Below, in pieces: positions 45,540-56,691 of a stretch of 64,000 nucleotides of DNA. Each line of letters starts with the position of its first letter. The stretch's first letter is position 1. The DNA is from Arbacia lixula (lineage: Eukaryota > Echinodermata > Echinoidea > Arbacioida > Arbaciidae), in contig OZ022586.1 of the NCBI GenBank assembly GCA_963669155.1, forward strand, positions 19,696,916 through 19,760,915, given 5' to 3'. Below the pieces are notes generated by a model. The model was not told where the DNA came from. It made no database searches and saw only the letters and a program-made list of their open reading frames with translations. A program made the translations under genes and the position numbers.

Positions 45540-46320
45540 TGTAATTATTGAACAATTACGTCCAAGGTAGCTCTGCTGGGATTTTCAAAGACGCAAGCGC
45601 AAGCTATATGATGCATGCAACGCAATATCGCACGTAAACGATTCGTATAGATCTAAGGACAACAACGCAGCGAAAGCCAGTTGATAAATTATCGCTCTCC
45701 CAACAGTCTTGTCCCAAATCGAGCGTTGAATATGGGTGTGCTTCTATAAACATACTGTGCACTTGGCGCCACTTGAATTGAACAAATATGTTACAATGCA
45801 CCATTAAATGAATGTACACGCAATTCTAAAAAAAAATCCAGCTGAGCAGTATTCTATTAGACACGCAAAGAGTTAACCATGATGTATTCCTTTCCAGAGT
45901 ACATGTATAATAAAAAGATAAAAGATATGATTTCATTTTGGTACTAGACCAGCTAATGCCATATAATTTAACGAGTATAAACTCTTATGATTTCTTTTTG
46001 GTACTAGGCCAGATTTCCCCTAATATCTAATGAACATTAACTGCCCTCTTATATGGAACTATAGTAATGGTTCCCTGGAAAACTTGTACCCCAAACTATA
46101 TGGAATATCCCGGTATACTTATTCAGATCATATATTGTCATTACAAGGCGGCCTATCCACATAGATGTTGCTGACATTGTCAGCTCCATCAATGTGTGGA
46201 GCTGTAGTTGCTGCCCACACTACACCTTTTTTCGATAAGAGTGATATAATAAATGTATTTTAAACCTTGCTAAAGGACCATGCAACAAGCAAGTATTAAA
46301 GGGCGTGAAAAAGACCCACC
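45540..46320. other. Upstream flank of SF3B5; no other gene
   Basis: Two loose copies of TGATTTCTTTTTGGTACTAG (45928, 45988) occur, each followed by GCCAGA or ACCAGC. Confidence 0.4.
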
Positions 46321-46323
46321 ATC

Positions 46324-46440
46324 GAAGAAGAAGAAGAAGAAGAAGAAGAAGAAGAAGAAGAAGAAGAAGAAGAAGAAGAAGAAGAAGAAGAAGAAGAAGA
46401 AGAAGAAGAAGAAGAAGAAGAAGAAGAGGAGGACGAGGAG
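46324..46440. repeat. (AAG)n / (CTT)n trinucleotide array
   Basis: About 35 uninterrupted AAG triplets followed by GAGGACGAGGAGGAG. Such GAA/TTC tracts can form triplex DNA. Lys, Leu and Phe frames are artefacts. Confidence 0.97.
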
Positions 46441-47590
46441 GAGAAGGAAGGTAAAAATATGCTCTGGCAACATATTTACAAAACAATAGATAATGTGCCA
46501 ATTTACAAAGTGTAACATAAACAGTACCACAACCGTATAGCTCTATGAGAGGGGCACTTCTGTGGTTGTAAGTCATAGTGTAACAATCATTCCGAGAGGC
46601 ATAGTTGCATTCTAGGTAAAGAGTTCCTCACGCGATAGGGGCACGTTTATTTTCGCGAGAAGAAAACTAGTCTAGTAGTTTCCCATCCCGGGTCGTTCCC
46701 GGTTCCACCGTCCCTGGAACAGGGGAAATAACTTCAAAGTGACATCTGATAGCGTCAGAAGTTGAAGGTACTGTCACTTACAACATAAGTAGGTATGATT
46801 CCGTTTCATATGAACATCCATGAACTCGCACATGTGGACATGGCATCATTGACAACGAGGATATAATTACAATAACAGAGTTGTTTAGAGGTTTTAATTG
46901 TCGTAACTCAATGATACAACAAGGCCCATCTACATTATTAGGTTATGCACTGTTACTCTACGGTAATATTAGCATATCTTGGAAATGAAATGGGCCGGGA
47001 AATGGGAAACGACCGTTGAGAAAAGTTGCGTGGAAATAGCTTGAATGTACTCTTCTAAATTGAGTTAAGTAAAACTGTGTAGGATATCCACGCAACAGGC
47101 AGGAAGATGGTTGTCTAACTGGAGGATTCGTCCATTTTGACTGTTGAGAGTTCTTACTCATACCAATGATGCATAACGCATCCATGCTCATGCCGCACTC
47201 TTCCTGTTTTTCCTCTGGTCACCAATTAGAAACGGCCTATTCTTCCAAGCCGGAACCATTTGGGTACCCTTCAACGAGCGAGGTACCCATCTTTACAAGC
47301 ATCAACATTGACAAACCTCAAAACAAGTGATTCACGCTCTACTTGAATACCACGTTGTCCTGCCAGGGCGTCACGCTCTCTCGAGCAAACATTGTGACGG
47401 GAGGATAAACAAATTGTTTGCGTTTACATGTAGCTTCAAAAGTAGAACTGAATAGAACCCCTGGCAGAATCGAGTGGGAGAACCTTTGCTAAAACGGATT
47501 GGCTTGCACGTTATACTTAGGATAATATAATTAAGGTGAGTAGATTTCGCACTTGCACTACTATTGCTGCTATACGGCTCATCCACTTTT
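46441..47590. other. No gene seen
   Basis: Short frames only. GGGTACC occurs twice in 47258-47288 around CTTCAACGAGCG. Confidence 0.4.
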
Positions 47591-47596
47591 CTTCTT

Positions 47597-47649
47597 CTTC
47601 TACTACTACTACTACTACTTACTTGTAACTACTACTACTGCTACTACCG

Positions 47650-47727
<78 letters not shown>

Positions 47728-47769
47728 ATACTACCGCTACTACTACTACTACTACTACTAATACTACCG

Positions 47770-47800
<31 letters not shown>

Positions 47801-47801
47801 A

Positions 47802-47865
<64 letters not shown>

Positions 47866-47872
47866 TACTACT
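47597..47872. repeat. (ACT)n trinucleotide array
   Basis: About 275 bp of ACT/CTA triplets with repeated ATACTACCGCT interruptions. Confidence 0.96.
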
Positions 47873-47879
47873 TCTTCTA

Positions 47880-48774
47880 GTATTCTACTGTTCCGTCTAT
47901 CGTGCATTTCTAGTGACAATAATAATAACTCTTACTTATAATACTACTATAGTACATGCACTACTAAGTTTGTCATAGCTAGGATAAACTTGATATATTT
48001 GCACCCCCTTTTGTTCTTCTTTTCTCGTACCTTCCCGTCTTCATATCACCTTCTGTCCATTTCTTGTTATTCTTGTTCTTTCCCCTGTGATCACGATATT
48101 TTTCAAGTTTCTTTCGAAACTTGCCGTATAAAAATCAATATCAAGTTCCCCTCGTCGCAGAATGGTCACATATTTGCTTCATAGTGAATGTGATCACCAG
48201 GAAAACTATTTTGCTGATTGGTTCGGACAGGTGCTTCCAGTTTGCTGATTGCGATAGAGGTCGAAGTTGTCCGATACACAGTCACGTGTCATGTTATAGC
48301 CTCATTGTCAGGATACGTGAGGTTTATTTGTTTCACCCGGTCCTCCTGTATAACCGAGTCTGGCACACAGACTACAAGTTTGAATTGAACGATGATTCTG
48401 TTTCATTATTTTGTACAGTAATACTTGATGCCGACAGCAATCAAAATGTCTGTCTCCATTGGATTAATCACTGCAATACAAGGTCAATGTGTTAAATCAA
48501 TGAGTATTTAACACGATATAAGCGTGTTACCAAGGTTACCTTACTTATATTCAGCCATCTCCCCAACCCTAAGGTATGCCAACCGACTTGAGCTTATTTC
48601 TTGACTCAATAAACATGATAGAACTAGAGCATCTACTATACTTCTGTCCGTCTGCCTGTATTTGTATTTTACTGTACCGTCATACACTCACACCATAAAA
48701 ACATTCACATCACTATTGTAATAATTATTTGTTGTGATTTAAGTCCGTAGCTACTAGCATCTCGACGCGGCACC
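47880..48774. other. Upstream flank of the SLC5-like exon
   Basis: AT-rich. The transporter 5' UTR or promoter may lie at the 3' part (CTCGACGCGGCACC just before the ATG); no TATA box is clear. Confidence 0.4.
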
Positions 48775-49122
48775 ATGGCGTCGGAAAGCGACAGGAGCTT
48801 CACGGCATGGGACTACGTGGTCTTCCTCCTCACCCTCTTCATCTCCACCGGCATCGGCATCTACCACGGCTGCACGGGCGGCAAGCAGCGCACGACGTCG
48901 GAGTTCCTGCTCGCCGATAAGGGCATGACGCCGTTCCCGGTGGCGATGTCGCTAGTGGCGAGTTTCATCTCGGCGATCACGTTTCTAGGGACGCCGGCGG
49001 AGAACTACATCCATGGGTCGTTCTTCCTGTGGTTCGGCGTGGCTTACATACTGACAGGGCTCCTGACGTATCGCTGCTTCCTGCCGATCTTCTTCAGGCT
49101 TGGCTACACCAGTGCTAACGAG
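48775..49122 (+). CDS. SLC5-family sodium-coupled transporter, first coding exon (partial)
   Basis: The exon encodes 116 residues and ends at a GTCAGT donor after Asn-Glu. The start context is CACCATGG. Features match sodium-coupled monocarboxylate/multivitamin transporters (SLC5A8/A12/A6 type): WDYVVF at residue 12, first membrane helix about 14-32, the SEFLLADKGMTPFPVAMSL segment at about 43-61, helix 2 about 53-73 containing SFISAITFLGTPAE, and helix 3 about 83-107. These carriers import small organic anions or vitamins with sodium at the plasma membrane. The exon ends where the family continues with YLE-R-F. No later exon was recognised up to 64000. The exon is notably GC-rich relative to its surroundings. 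The exact subfamily is undecided. Confidence 0.93.
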
Positions 49123-49184
49123 GTCAGTATCTAGGTAGCAGCGAACAAGTCAGTTCAAAGTCGTCTAAATATCACGAGTAAAGA

Positions 49185-49192
49185 AAGAGAGA

Positions 49193-49241
<49 letters not shown>
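49185..49241. repeat. (GA)n microsatellite
   Basis: GAGA repeats about 63 bp into the SLC5-like first intron. Confidence 0.95.
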
Positions 49242-49243
<2 letters not shown>

Positions 49244-49260
49244 CGATTGGTGAAGGTATC

Positions 49261-49758
49261 TTAAAGGGGAAGTTCACCCTGAAATTATTTTGGTTTCAAT
49301 AAAAAGAGACAAATGAAAGAAACATATGAGTGAAGGTTTGACGAAAATCGGTCAAAGGAAAAGAAAATTATTTGATATTAAAGTTTTGATTTTGTGACGG
49401 CACGTGCGAGGTGCTCTTCCATATGTTGTGTACAAAATAAGTCGATAATTTTTTTTTTTTTGACAACGGAATGATTTTTTTTTCGTACAGGTATGTGTGT
49501 AAAAACGTATTTCTGATGATGTATCAAATGCACGAGTAAAAGGATGCATATCTTTGTGAGAAAATGCACATTTTTGAAAAAAAAAATGTACACAACATAT
49601 GGGAGAGCACCTCGCATGTGACGTCACAAAATCAAAACTTTAAAATCAAATAACTTTCTTTTCCTTTGACCGATTTTCGTCAAACCTTCACTCATATGTT
49701 TTTCATTTGCCTCTTTTTATTGAAACCAAAATAATTTCAGGATGAACTTCCCCTTTAA
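49261..49758. mobile_element. Long fold-back MITE, TTAA-flanked
   Basis: The element 49265-49754 (490 bp) is flanked by TTAA. Its inverted arms are about 170 bp each: AGGGGAAGTTCACCCTGAAA at the left, mirrored at the right by TTTCAGGATGAACTTCCCCT. Arms share GAAGGTTTGACGAAAATCGG. It is the best-preserved member of the family at 812-1091, 29477-29731, 54905-54975 and 60085-60262. Confidence 0.9.
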
Positions 49759-49759
49759 A

Positions 49760-50460
49760 TTCGTTCAAAGTCGTCTAAACATCACTAACATATAAAAATA
49801 GAAAGCGGAAAGTTTGATGAAGATCGGTGGAAATTATGGGATTTGTGTAACATCTGTTTAATGTAGGCCTAGGTGAGCATGTTCATCAAATGAACAACAT
49901 ATTTTTTCTTATTCCTTACAGGATCACTACTCTATATTTGCACAAATAATGTACTCGATTACTAAATAAAAAAAATATATATTTTTTTTGTAACATTTTA
50001 TAGAATGAGCGGCCTGCGACACTAAATGTTTCTAGTCCAAAGATGGCGCTGCTCCGAAAATGGACCGTGGAGCGGACCGGAGTGGACCCCTCCATCAATA
50101 AATAGGCCAGGGACTCTCAGAAACAATTAAAAAAAAATGTAAACTTGGTTCTGGATATTTGAGCAATTTGTTTGTATTATCATGAAGGGATCATTACTGC
50201 TTCACAACAGTGTCACGATTGAGTACACATAAGTCCCTAAAGTAAGATGTATGGTGACTTTATAAACTTGGGCATGCTGTTAGCTGGAATTTTCAGTTCA
50301 GGCTTAAGAAATGAGCTAAAATCCTGCACATGATTTTCTTTTAAGAATATTTATAAAGCTATTCGTGACAAGAGTATGAATTAATTAAAATAATCATCAA
50401 TTTTGCATTCAATGTTAATTTCTTATTGCAACACATATATGTTTATGTGAAAACATTATG
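49760..50460. other. No gene seen
   Basis: AT-rich, in the presumed SLC5-like first intron. Confidence 0.4.
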
Positions 50461-50626
50461 AAAAGCCACCGTAGGCGACATGATCCGATTAGAACGTGCG
50501 ATTTAACGACTGAATGAATCGCAGGACCCGGCCCTGATGACTGCAGAACACTGATCTCCCCAAAGTTAGTGTAGAGATCAGTGCTGCAGAATCGTGACAA
50601 AATCGTTTCATCTGCGTTGGCCTGCT
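50461..50626. mobile_element. MITE, family AAGGCCACNGCAGACNACACGAT
   Basis: AAAGCCACCGTAGGCGACAT at one end and (other strand) GCCAACGCAGATGAAACGAT at the other. It shares CTGAATGAATCGCAGGACCC with the annexin-intron copies and has an inner AACACTGATCTC / GAGATCAGTG hairpin. Confidence 0.65.
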
Positions 50627-51175
50627 GTCTGTAGTAAAGGCATGTGACCCTCGCACTCTTCATTATCCCATGCATTTAATTGAGAATTGCGCCCTCTCCT
50701 GGTTTGACCCGCAAGTTTTGGTTGTCGGTACAGATTGTGGGTATGGCAGGCGGCTGTTATATTCGAAGTTGTGGACGAGATGGACACAGCCGAGTCTCTA
50801 AACATCTCTAAGTCTGGAAATAAAGACTATACCCTCTGAGTAGATAACACATAGGGAAGAGGGTTTAGTCTTCATTGGAAGTCTTATTTACTTCCAGACT
50901 CGGACTCCACAGCTCAGAACCTCGGGCAAGTATCATGATCGGCGCAGATGCAATGTCTAACAGCACCGTCCATGTACTATGCAACTTGCCTCAATATCGG
51001 AAAGGCATGTTCCTCTTTGTACTTCTTTGACGTCTATTTGATAAGTATAAACTGTAAGATGTTTACTACCCCTACGTCTGAAACATTGCGGAACAGTTTC
51101 CCCAGTAAAATGCTTGTTTTGTTCTCCATTTTCCATGTACTTCCTTCTGAATATCGTTCTACAATGACAGTATGT
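50627..51175. other. No gene seen
   Basis: An imperfect inverted pair AAGTCTGGAAATAA (50811) / TTATTTACTTCCAGACT (50884) brackets ACCCTCT/AGAGGGT; possibly a small fold-back element. Confidence 0.4.
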
Positions 51176-51177
51176 CA

Positions 51178-51899
51178 CTTTAACCAGGGATATGCTATGG
51201 AAGGATATGAAGCAACTTTCTTTCTTTGAGCCCTATGCCAAGCCACTAAAAAGTTATGGTGTTCTCAACAGGTGCTGTTCAGGTGTATTATGTACATGAT
51301 TGTGTGGCAACGGCTTCTCAGAGAGAACAAAAAATATGTACAGTCTCATTTCGCTTGTCCTGTTCCGTTAATGGCATTAATTATTCCATGAGCATAACAG
51401 GTATCAGCAAACACAAATAAACAGGTTTTTCAAGTAAAATATCCCTGCTTCACGCAAAACACATACAAACGCCGTTAATGATAATACACACCTTAATATA
51501 TCATTTTGAGAGTGGTTGAATCCCCCATAATGCACAAGATGTCGGAAAGTGAAGAAATTGGTCAATTTTGTAAGTAATACAAATAGCTTATATGTCCAAT
51601 TTTTAATGATTCCTCAATACTTTTCGAAACAAAAGCAGAGTATTAGGATTTGTCATTATCTGCCGTTAACTTCTTTATAGTTTGCAAACGAATTTGTCAA
51701 AAATAAAACGTCTACAGACAAATGGGAAATTAAAGAAATTTCTTTTCAAGTTGACATTAGCTAAATGTCGGCTCGGCACATGGAACATCAAAGCATTGTC
51801 ATTCTTTTGACATTCATGAGCACGCTTTAGAACCCATATAGATGTTTGAATGTATTATGCTCGAGTTTCTCCTCCTTCCTAACACCTCCCTGCTTTAAC
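51178..51899. mobile_element. hAT-like non-autonomous element, copy 2 (inverted)
   Basis: The element 51185-51892 (708 bp) begins CAGGGATATGCTATGGAAGG and ends TAACACCTCCCTG. It is flanked by 7-bp repeats CTTTAAC (51178-51184 and 51893-51899). The interior matches the reverse complement of 36776-37464, including the CTCAGAGAGAACAAAA and GGACAAGCGAAAT blocks. Confidence 0.8.
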
Positions 51900-52158
51900 T
51901 GCGCATAGAAACGTTTCTTTACCGCATACATGTTGGTACACACATCTCTTTGTCATTGCTAACAGAAATCTCCTATTCTTCTACATCTATTGTTCGGTAT
52001 CAATGCAATAAATAATGAGTTACATGTAGCTCGCGTGTCTACGCCTATTGTACTTCTCTGAATCCTGATTTTACCTCTCGAACTTCAAGCCTGTTGACTG
52101 AATTCATTGTCTGCAGTTACCATGGTTACAGTTCATTTGTATCAAAAGAGGTCGAGCC

Positions 52159-52728
52159 TTAAAGGCTTACTAAAATAGGAAAATAGGTTCCCACTCATCT
52201 GTGTAAAATTATCCACTAAAAACTAATTTCACATCCGTTTGCCGCGATAAAGTCTCATTTTGACGAAAATTTGAAGAAAAAAAAATCCGCACGTCTCCAG
52301 TGACGTCAGAGAAGTGAAAATTCCTTGTAAGGAAGTCAACAATAAACAATTTTCGTAATGTATTCACAATTTTCCCTCTAACTGCGTAGTAACGCGTTAT
52401 TGCATTCACCCATATCTTGTCATTCAGATTCAATGGATGGAATACTCTTTGAATCTATTAGTTGTTGCTACTCGGAGAAACCTCGGACAAGCTTTGGGGT
52501 TCCCATTGGTAACGTATTGATTGAAAGGCGTGAATAAAATACTTTTTTCACACCGTAGGCATTTATGGCATTTTGACTTCTCTGACATCACTGGAGGCGT
52601 GTTTTTTTTCTTTCAGATTTTCGTCAAAATGAGACTTTATTGCGGCAAACGAATGTGAAATTCGCTTTTAGTAGATAATTTTACGTAGATTAGTGGGAAC
52701 TAATTTTTCTAATTTAGTACCCCATTAA
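52159..52728. mobile_element. TTAA-flanked MITE with long inverted arms
   Basis: The element 52163-52724 is flanked by TTAA. Its arms pair for more than 130 bp, including TTCCCACTCATCTGTGTAAA, ATAAAGTCTCATTTTGACG and GTGACGTCAGAGAAGT. Part of its interior (CGGACAAGCTTTGGGGTTCC) recurs inverted at 55180-55310. Confidence 0.8.
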
Positions 52729-52729
52729 G

Positions 52730-53495
52730 CTCTGTCTGCTGAGAGAACTCTTCATATGATTTCAAGCTTAATCCATCTGTGTACCAGACATAATAGCATG
52801 AGATGTGCGTCTATTGCTGGTCAATGAATTCTCATGTGGCTCACACAGTTAATCAAACAAATCCCTCTGCCATTTTACCCCTGCCCGACGTTTGCATCAA
52901 AAGATTAGCTTTCAGCAGACAGCATTCATCATGCAAAGTTTGCCCGCTGAGGAGAGGTTATTAAAGTATTGACAAAATCATATCTGATGTTTTGTCTGCC
53001 TGCCATTTTTGTGTAAAACTGATTTCTTTTTATCTGTTTTCTTGTCACCAGCGTACTATTGAAAGGTAAATGATATGGACAAGGTGAACTAAACAACCTC
53101 GGCCGTTTTTTGACTTTTGGAAACAAGAACTTTTCAGTAATGTGTCTGAATTCACTGCCTGGAGTATCAATTTAACAGATATCAAAAGAGTAGCCTTCAC
53201 CGGTAACAGCTTACATGCTACGTCAAGCTATGTCTGAACTGAGATGAGTATGGCAATGTCTAGCGCTGACAAAATCACCTCAGCTGTTTGCCGCTGGTAT
53301 TCGTATCTTAATTTGATTTTCTCTATTATATTTTCCTTGTCACAAGCGTACTATTCAAAGAGGGGGAAGCTAGACGAGGCAATAATCTGATTACAGAATC
53401 ATGATACAGTTTGCGCAACTGCGTGATACATTTAATTTGAAGTGATCTCATTTTTACCGTAATTTGTAAAATTACCGTCTGCTTCTTTGCTTATT
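52730..53495. other. No gene seen
   Basis: Two copies of CTTGTCACAAGCGTACTATT-like sequence (53042, 53338) and a related ATCTTATC/TATTATA flank suggest an old duplication. Confidence 0.4.
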
Positions 53496-53498
53496 TTT

Positions 53499-53860
53499 TT
53501 AACTCTTCCTCTGCCAGACGCTATACTGCCTGACGTGAATGGTATGTGTTACCAGTGCAAAATTGTCTCATTGGCGCATAAAGAGTTAACTCCTTCTCTG
53601 CCAGACTCCATACTGCGCCCAATGGGAATGGTATGTATTACCAGTACAAAAAAAAATGCCTCAATGGCGCATAAAGAATTAACTCAATCTCTGCCTGCAG
53701 ACTACATATGGGAATGGTGTGTCAGTGTGTAGTACCAGTGCAAAAATACGTCAACGGCGCATTAAGAGTTAACTCCGTCTCTGCCAGACTCCATACTGCC
53801 CTATGGAAATGGGGTGTAATATAGTGCAAGAATGCCTCAAAGGTGCATTTAGAGTTAATA
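53499..53860. repeat. Tandem array of four TTAA-bounded ~95-bp units
   Basis: Four head-to-tail units read TTAACTCCTTCTCTGCCAGA, CTCCATACTGCCCTATGGGA, ATGGTGTGTATTACCAGTGC, AATGCCTCAATGGCGCATAA, AGAGTTAA. Neighbours share the TTAA, giving palindromic GAGTTAACTC joints. Confidence 0.85.
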
Positions 53861-54467
53861 TCCTGATAACTGGCTTTAGAATGCATTGTCAATTCGTCAA
53901 CATGCGTCTGTAGGATTTTGTTATTTTTATTTAAACTTGACACACAACCTTGTGGTTCAATGGTTTATAACCGGATCTCACGTCATTACAAACAGACAAA
54001 GGGTACTCGACAATACATACATGTACAGGAAATTATCAACGACCAGACGGTGTTGGACAAACAGCATCAAGGTGACCTGAGCTAAGGGCTCGGCTATTGC
54101 TCCGTTCTCAGACATTAGACGTACATTACTGTATTTATGCATACTGTAGCATATATGACAGCTGTATGGGTAATGTTCATTTTCTACGTAGTTAGAAATT
54201 ATGATAATAGTAGGATCTATGTTCTTATCAAACACACTTCATATACCTGGGTTTTCGTTTAATCGGAAGGACATTATTTCGGTGCATTTATTCGACTGTT
54301 TGAGATTTCGACGATTCGTTAATCTGTAAATGAAGTTGGCTTCGTTAATCCAAAACTTACCCAGAATTGTAATTCGAAAACGAAATAGGGTTCGCTCGTC
54401 CAAACATAACAGACCGCAAAGCGAGATGAGTAAAAACAATACTATGTATTAATCATTTCCGGAATAA
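53861..54467. other. No gene seen
   Basis: AT-rich sequence; frames show no domain. Confidence 0.4.
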
Positions 54468-54806
54468 AGATGGCCCGTCCCTTTTACAAAAATTTACAAA
54501 CTTCATGGAAGTTTGCACATATTTAGCACGTATCTTTGGGATACCAACAATGAAATTTTAAGGTCAGACGTAGTATAACTCCCAAAGAATAAAATAATGA
54601 AAATCTCGATTTTTTTTTTTAAATTTCGACTCTTTTCGTGGTACGAAAAATTAAAGCTCGATCAATTATCGAAGATTATGTCCTCAAAACCGAATATTGC
54701 GCTTTGTCGATTCCAGGGAAAGGTCATACAGCCACTCTCTCTCAAATACTGACAAAGTCAGGGAACTTTCAGAATTAGGTCTGCAAAAGGGACGGGCTAA
54801 CTTTAA
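54468..54806. mobile_element. MITE, family AGATGGCCCGTCCCTTTT, copy 2
   Basis: Ends GATGGCCCGTCCCTTTTAC and AAAAGGGACGGGCTAACTTTAA. TTAA is intact on the right; the left reads ATAA. The interior contains GGGATACCAACAATG, CGATCAATTATCGAAG and TTTGTCGATTCCAGGG. Confidence 0.8.
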
Positions 54807-54904
54807 GGTGCACTAGTTCATCCCCATATGATGAACAAACTCCTCTTTCTTTCATGAATAAAAAACAATCGACATAACGAGAGCCGTCATGTTTGCACGT
54901 TTGC

Positions 54905-54975
54905 ACCCTTTGACCGATTTTCGTCAAACCCGATGTTTCTTTCATGTGTCTCCTTTTATTGAAACTAAATACGCC
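54905..54975. mobile_element. Fragment of AGGGGAAGTTC MITE (right arm)
   Basis: TTTGACCGATTTTCGTCAAA and TTTCTTTCATGTGTCTCC match the right arm of 49261-49758; the left arm is missing. Confidence 0.65.
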
Positions 54976-55047
54976 TTTTCATATCAATTAATAGCTTTCA
55001 AGGGAGACTTTTTGTGACCATATTCTCGGTATACTGTGTAGTCTGCT

Positions 55048-55440
55048 TACAGTGAAACCTGCTTTAGCCATCACCTGCCTATAGAAAGGCCACCAGTCTA
55101 TAAAGGCCACATTATTTGTTGTTTCTCTTGAAAAATGTTTCTAATAGAACATGTTAGTTAGATATGCAAATGTAATTCACGTCGTTCAAACAATACATTG
55201 CTAATGAAAACGCCCAAAGCTTGTCCGAGGTCTGTTCGAGTAGCAACAACTAATGACATTCAGAGTGTGTTCCATCCTTTGAAACTGAATCCCTGATAAA
55301 GGTGATTGTAATACTGCCTTAAATTATTTCGAACTTAGGGGAAAAGTTATGAAAGCATTACGGAAATGACTTATTGAAACTTGTATCAAAATGACCCCTA
55401 CAGAAAGACCACATTCATTGTCTCTTTTCAGTGGTCTTTA
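55048..55440. mobile_element. Pogo/Tigger-like MITE with a foreign interior
   Basis: The left end TACAGTGAAACCTGC with TATAGAAAGGCCACC matches the 4360 and 27228 elements. The right side has AGAAAGACCACATTC and AGTGGTCTTTAT. Between them, 55180-55310 is an inverted piece of the 52159-52728 interior. Confidence 0.55.
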
Positions 55441-55444
55441 TATG

Positions 55445-56690
55445 CACTTCAACGATAATATTTCATGCTGATGGTCACTATGTATCGAGCCAGTACCCGT
55501 TTGTTGGATATTGCATTTTTGGATTAAAAATATCCAACAGCCTGGAAGCCAGGCTAGCTACGGATACTTGATCGTTGTTCTCACGATTCTGTGGGTCAGA
55601 AAATATGCTCGAATCATCATAGTAAGTAAAGAAAGATCTCCCTGTTCCTACAATTTCAGCTGCTAATGTCATTTCACTCCGACGAGAATTGATAAAAGAT
55701 ATATCCGAAGGCCTACCCACCAACATATACGCCCACAACCGACCCTCTGCAATGCAAACGAATACCGGGAATATGTACAACATATGTCATGATGAAAATT
55801 GGAGACGTTCGTCCGTGAATCTATAGCCTAGTCTCTGAGCTGTTTGATATTTCAACTCTAAGCAACCACACATATACATTTGGGTCTGGTACTGAGAAGA
55901 CTACCTCTCCTCAGACCGGGTCCCCCCTTAGCCCCACCTATAGTACGGGGCTAAGGAAATTTTTGCCAGTGTGAAAAGCATAATAGAGAGTGATTAGTCT
56001 ACTGTAGCCAGATCCGTTCATTGAATGGATTACATCAGAAATTATGTCCAACAGTCTGAAAACAAGAACGTGTTTTGTACCCGAGAATTCCTAAATGTCT
56101 GCATCATGGAACGTGCGAGTAGATCATGATGAAATAATTCGAGCAGGTGTACATTGCTTGGCAACATAGCCTGTCTGCAAGGCCGTTGGTAGGGTCAATG
56201 GTTGATGATGTAGTATTTTCAAGACTAGTTCGCTTTTCATTTCCCCTTTTCGCATCCTGCGCTTGACTTGAGCGAACCGGACATGAAATATGAGAATAAG
56301 CAAATTGCTGCATCCATACCCGTTTATTGGACAGTTTGAATTAAAACAAGCTCAAACAGTCTGAAAGTCAGGCTACATAAACCCCGCATTTTGAGAAAAG
56401 AGGGTCGGAGTGCGAGGGCAAAAGATCACGTTGCTTAGAAACCGAAATTACACACTCTACCCTTCGATAAAGAAGGGAGAGTTCATTATTGTTATCGAAA
56501 ATGATAGACCGCACTGTGCGCTACCGAAACTTGCTTTCAAAGAACAACCGAAAGCGATGTTTATCCCTCTCCTTTTTGGATGAACCCAATCCCATAATCC
56601 TGTGGTATCACGAGTAGTTAATGGATTTAAAGGTATACACTCCCTTTTACAAAAGTGATAAAACTCAGTATACCTAGGTAGGCTGCGAAT
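55445..56690. other. No recognised gene
   Basis: Two loose copies of TACCCGTTT..TTGGA, AACAG and CTGAAAG/GGAAGCCAGGCTA (55495-55560 and 56318-56376) may bracket an unknown element. The 101-codon minus frame at 55478-55783 has no recognised domain. Confidence 0.4.
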
Positions 56691-56691
56691 T

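Noticed and set aside
46220..46576. Poly-Leu, poly-Phe and poly-Lys frames
   Set aside because: They are the three phases of the AAG/CTT array.
47553..47978. Thr-rich 141-codon frame
   Set aside because: Translation of the ACT array.
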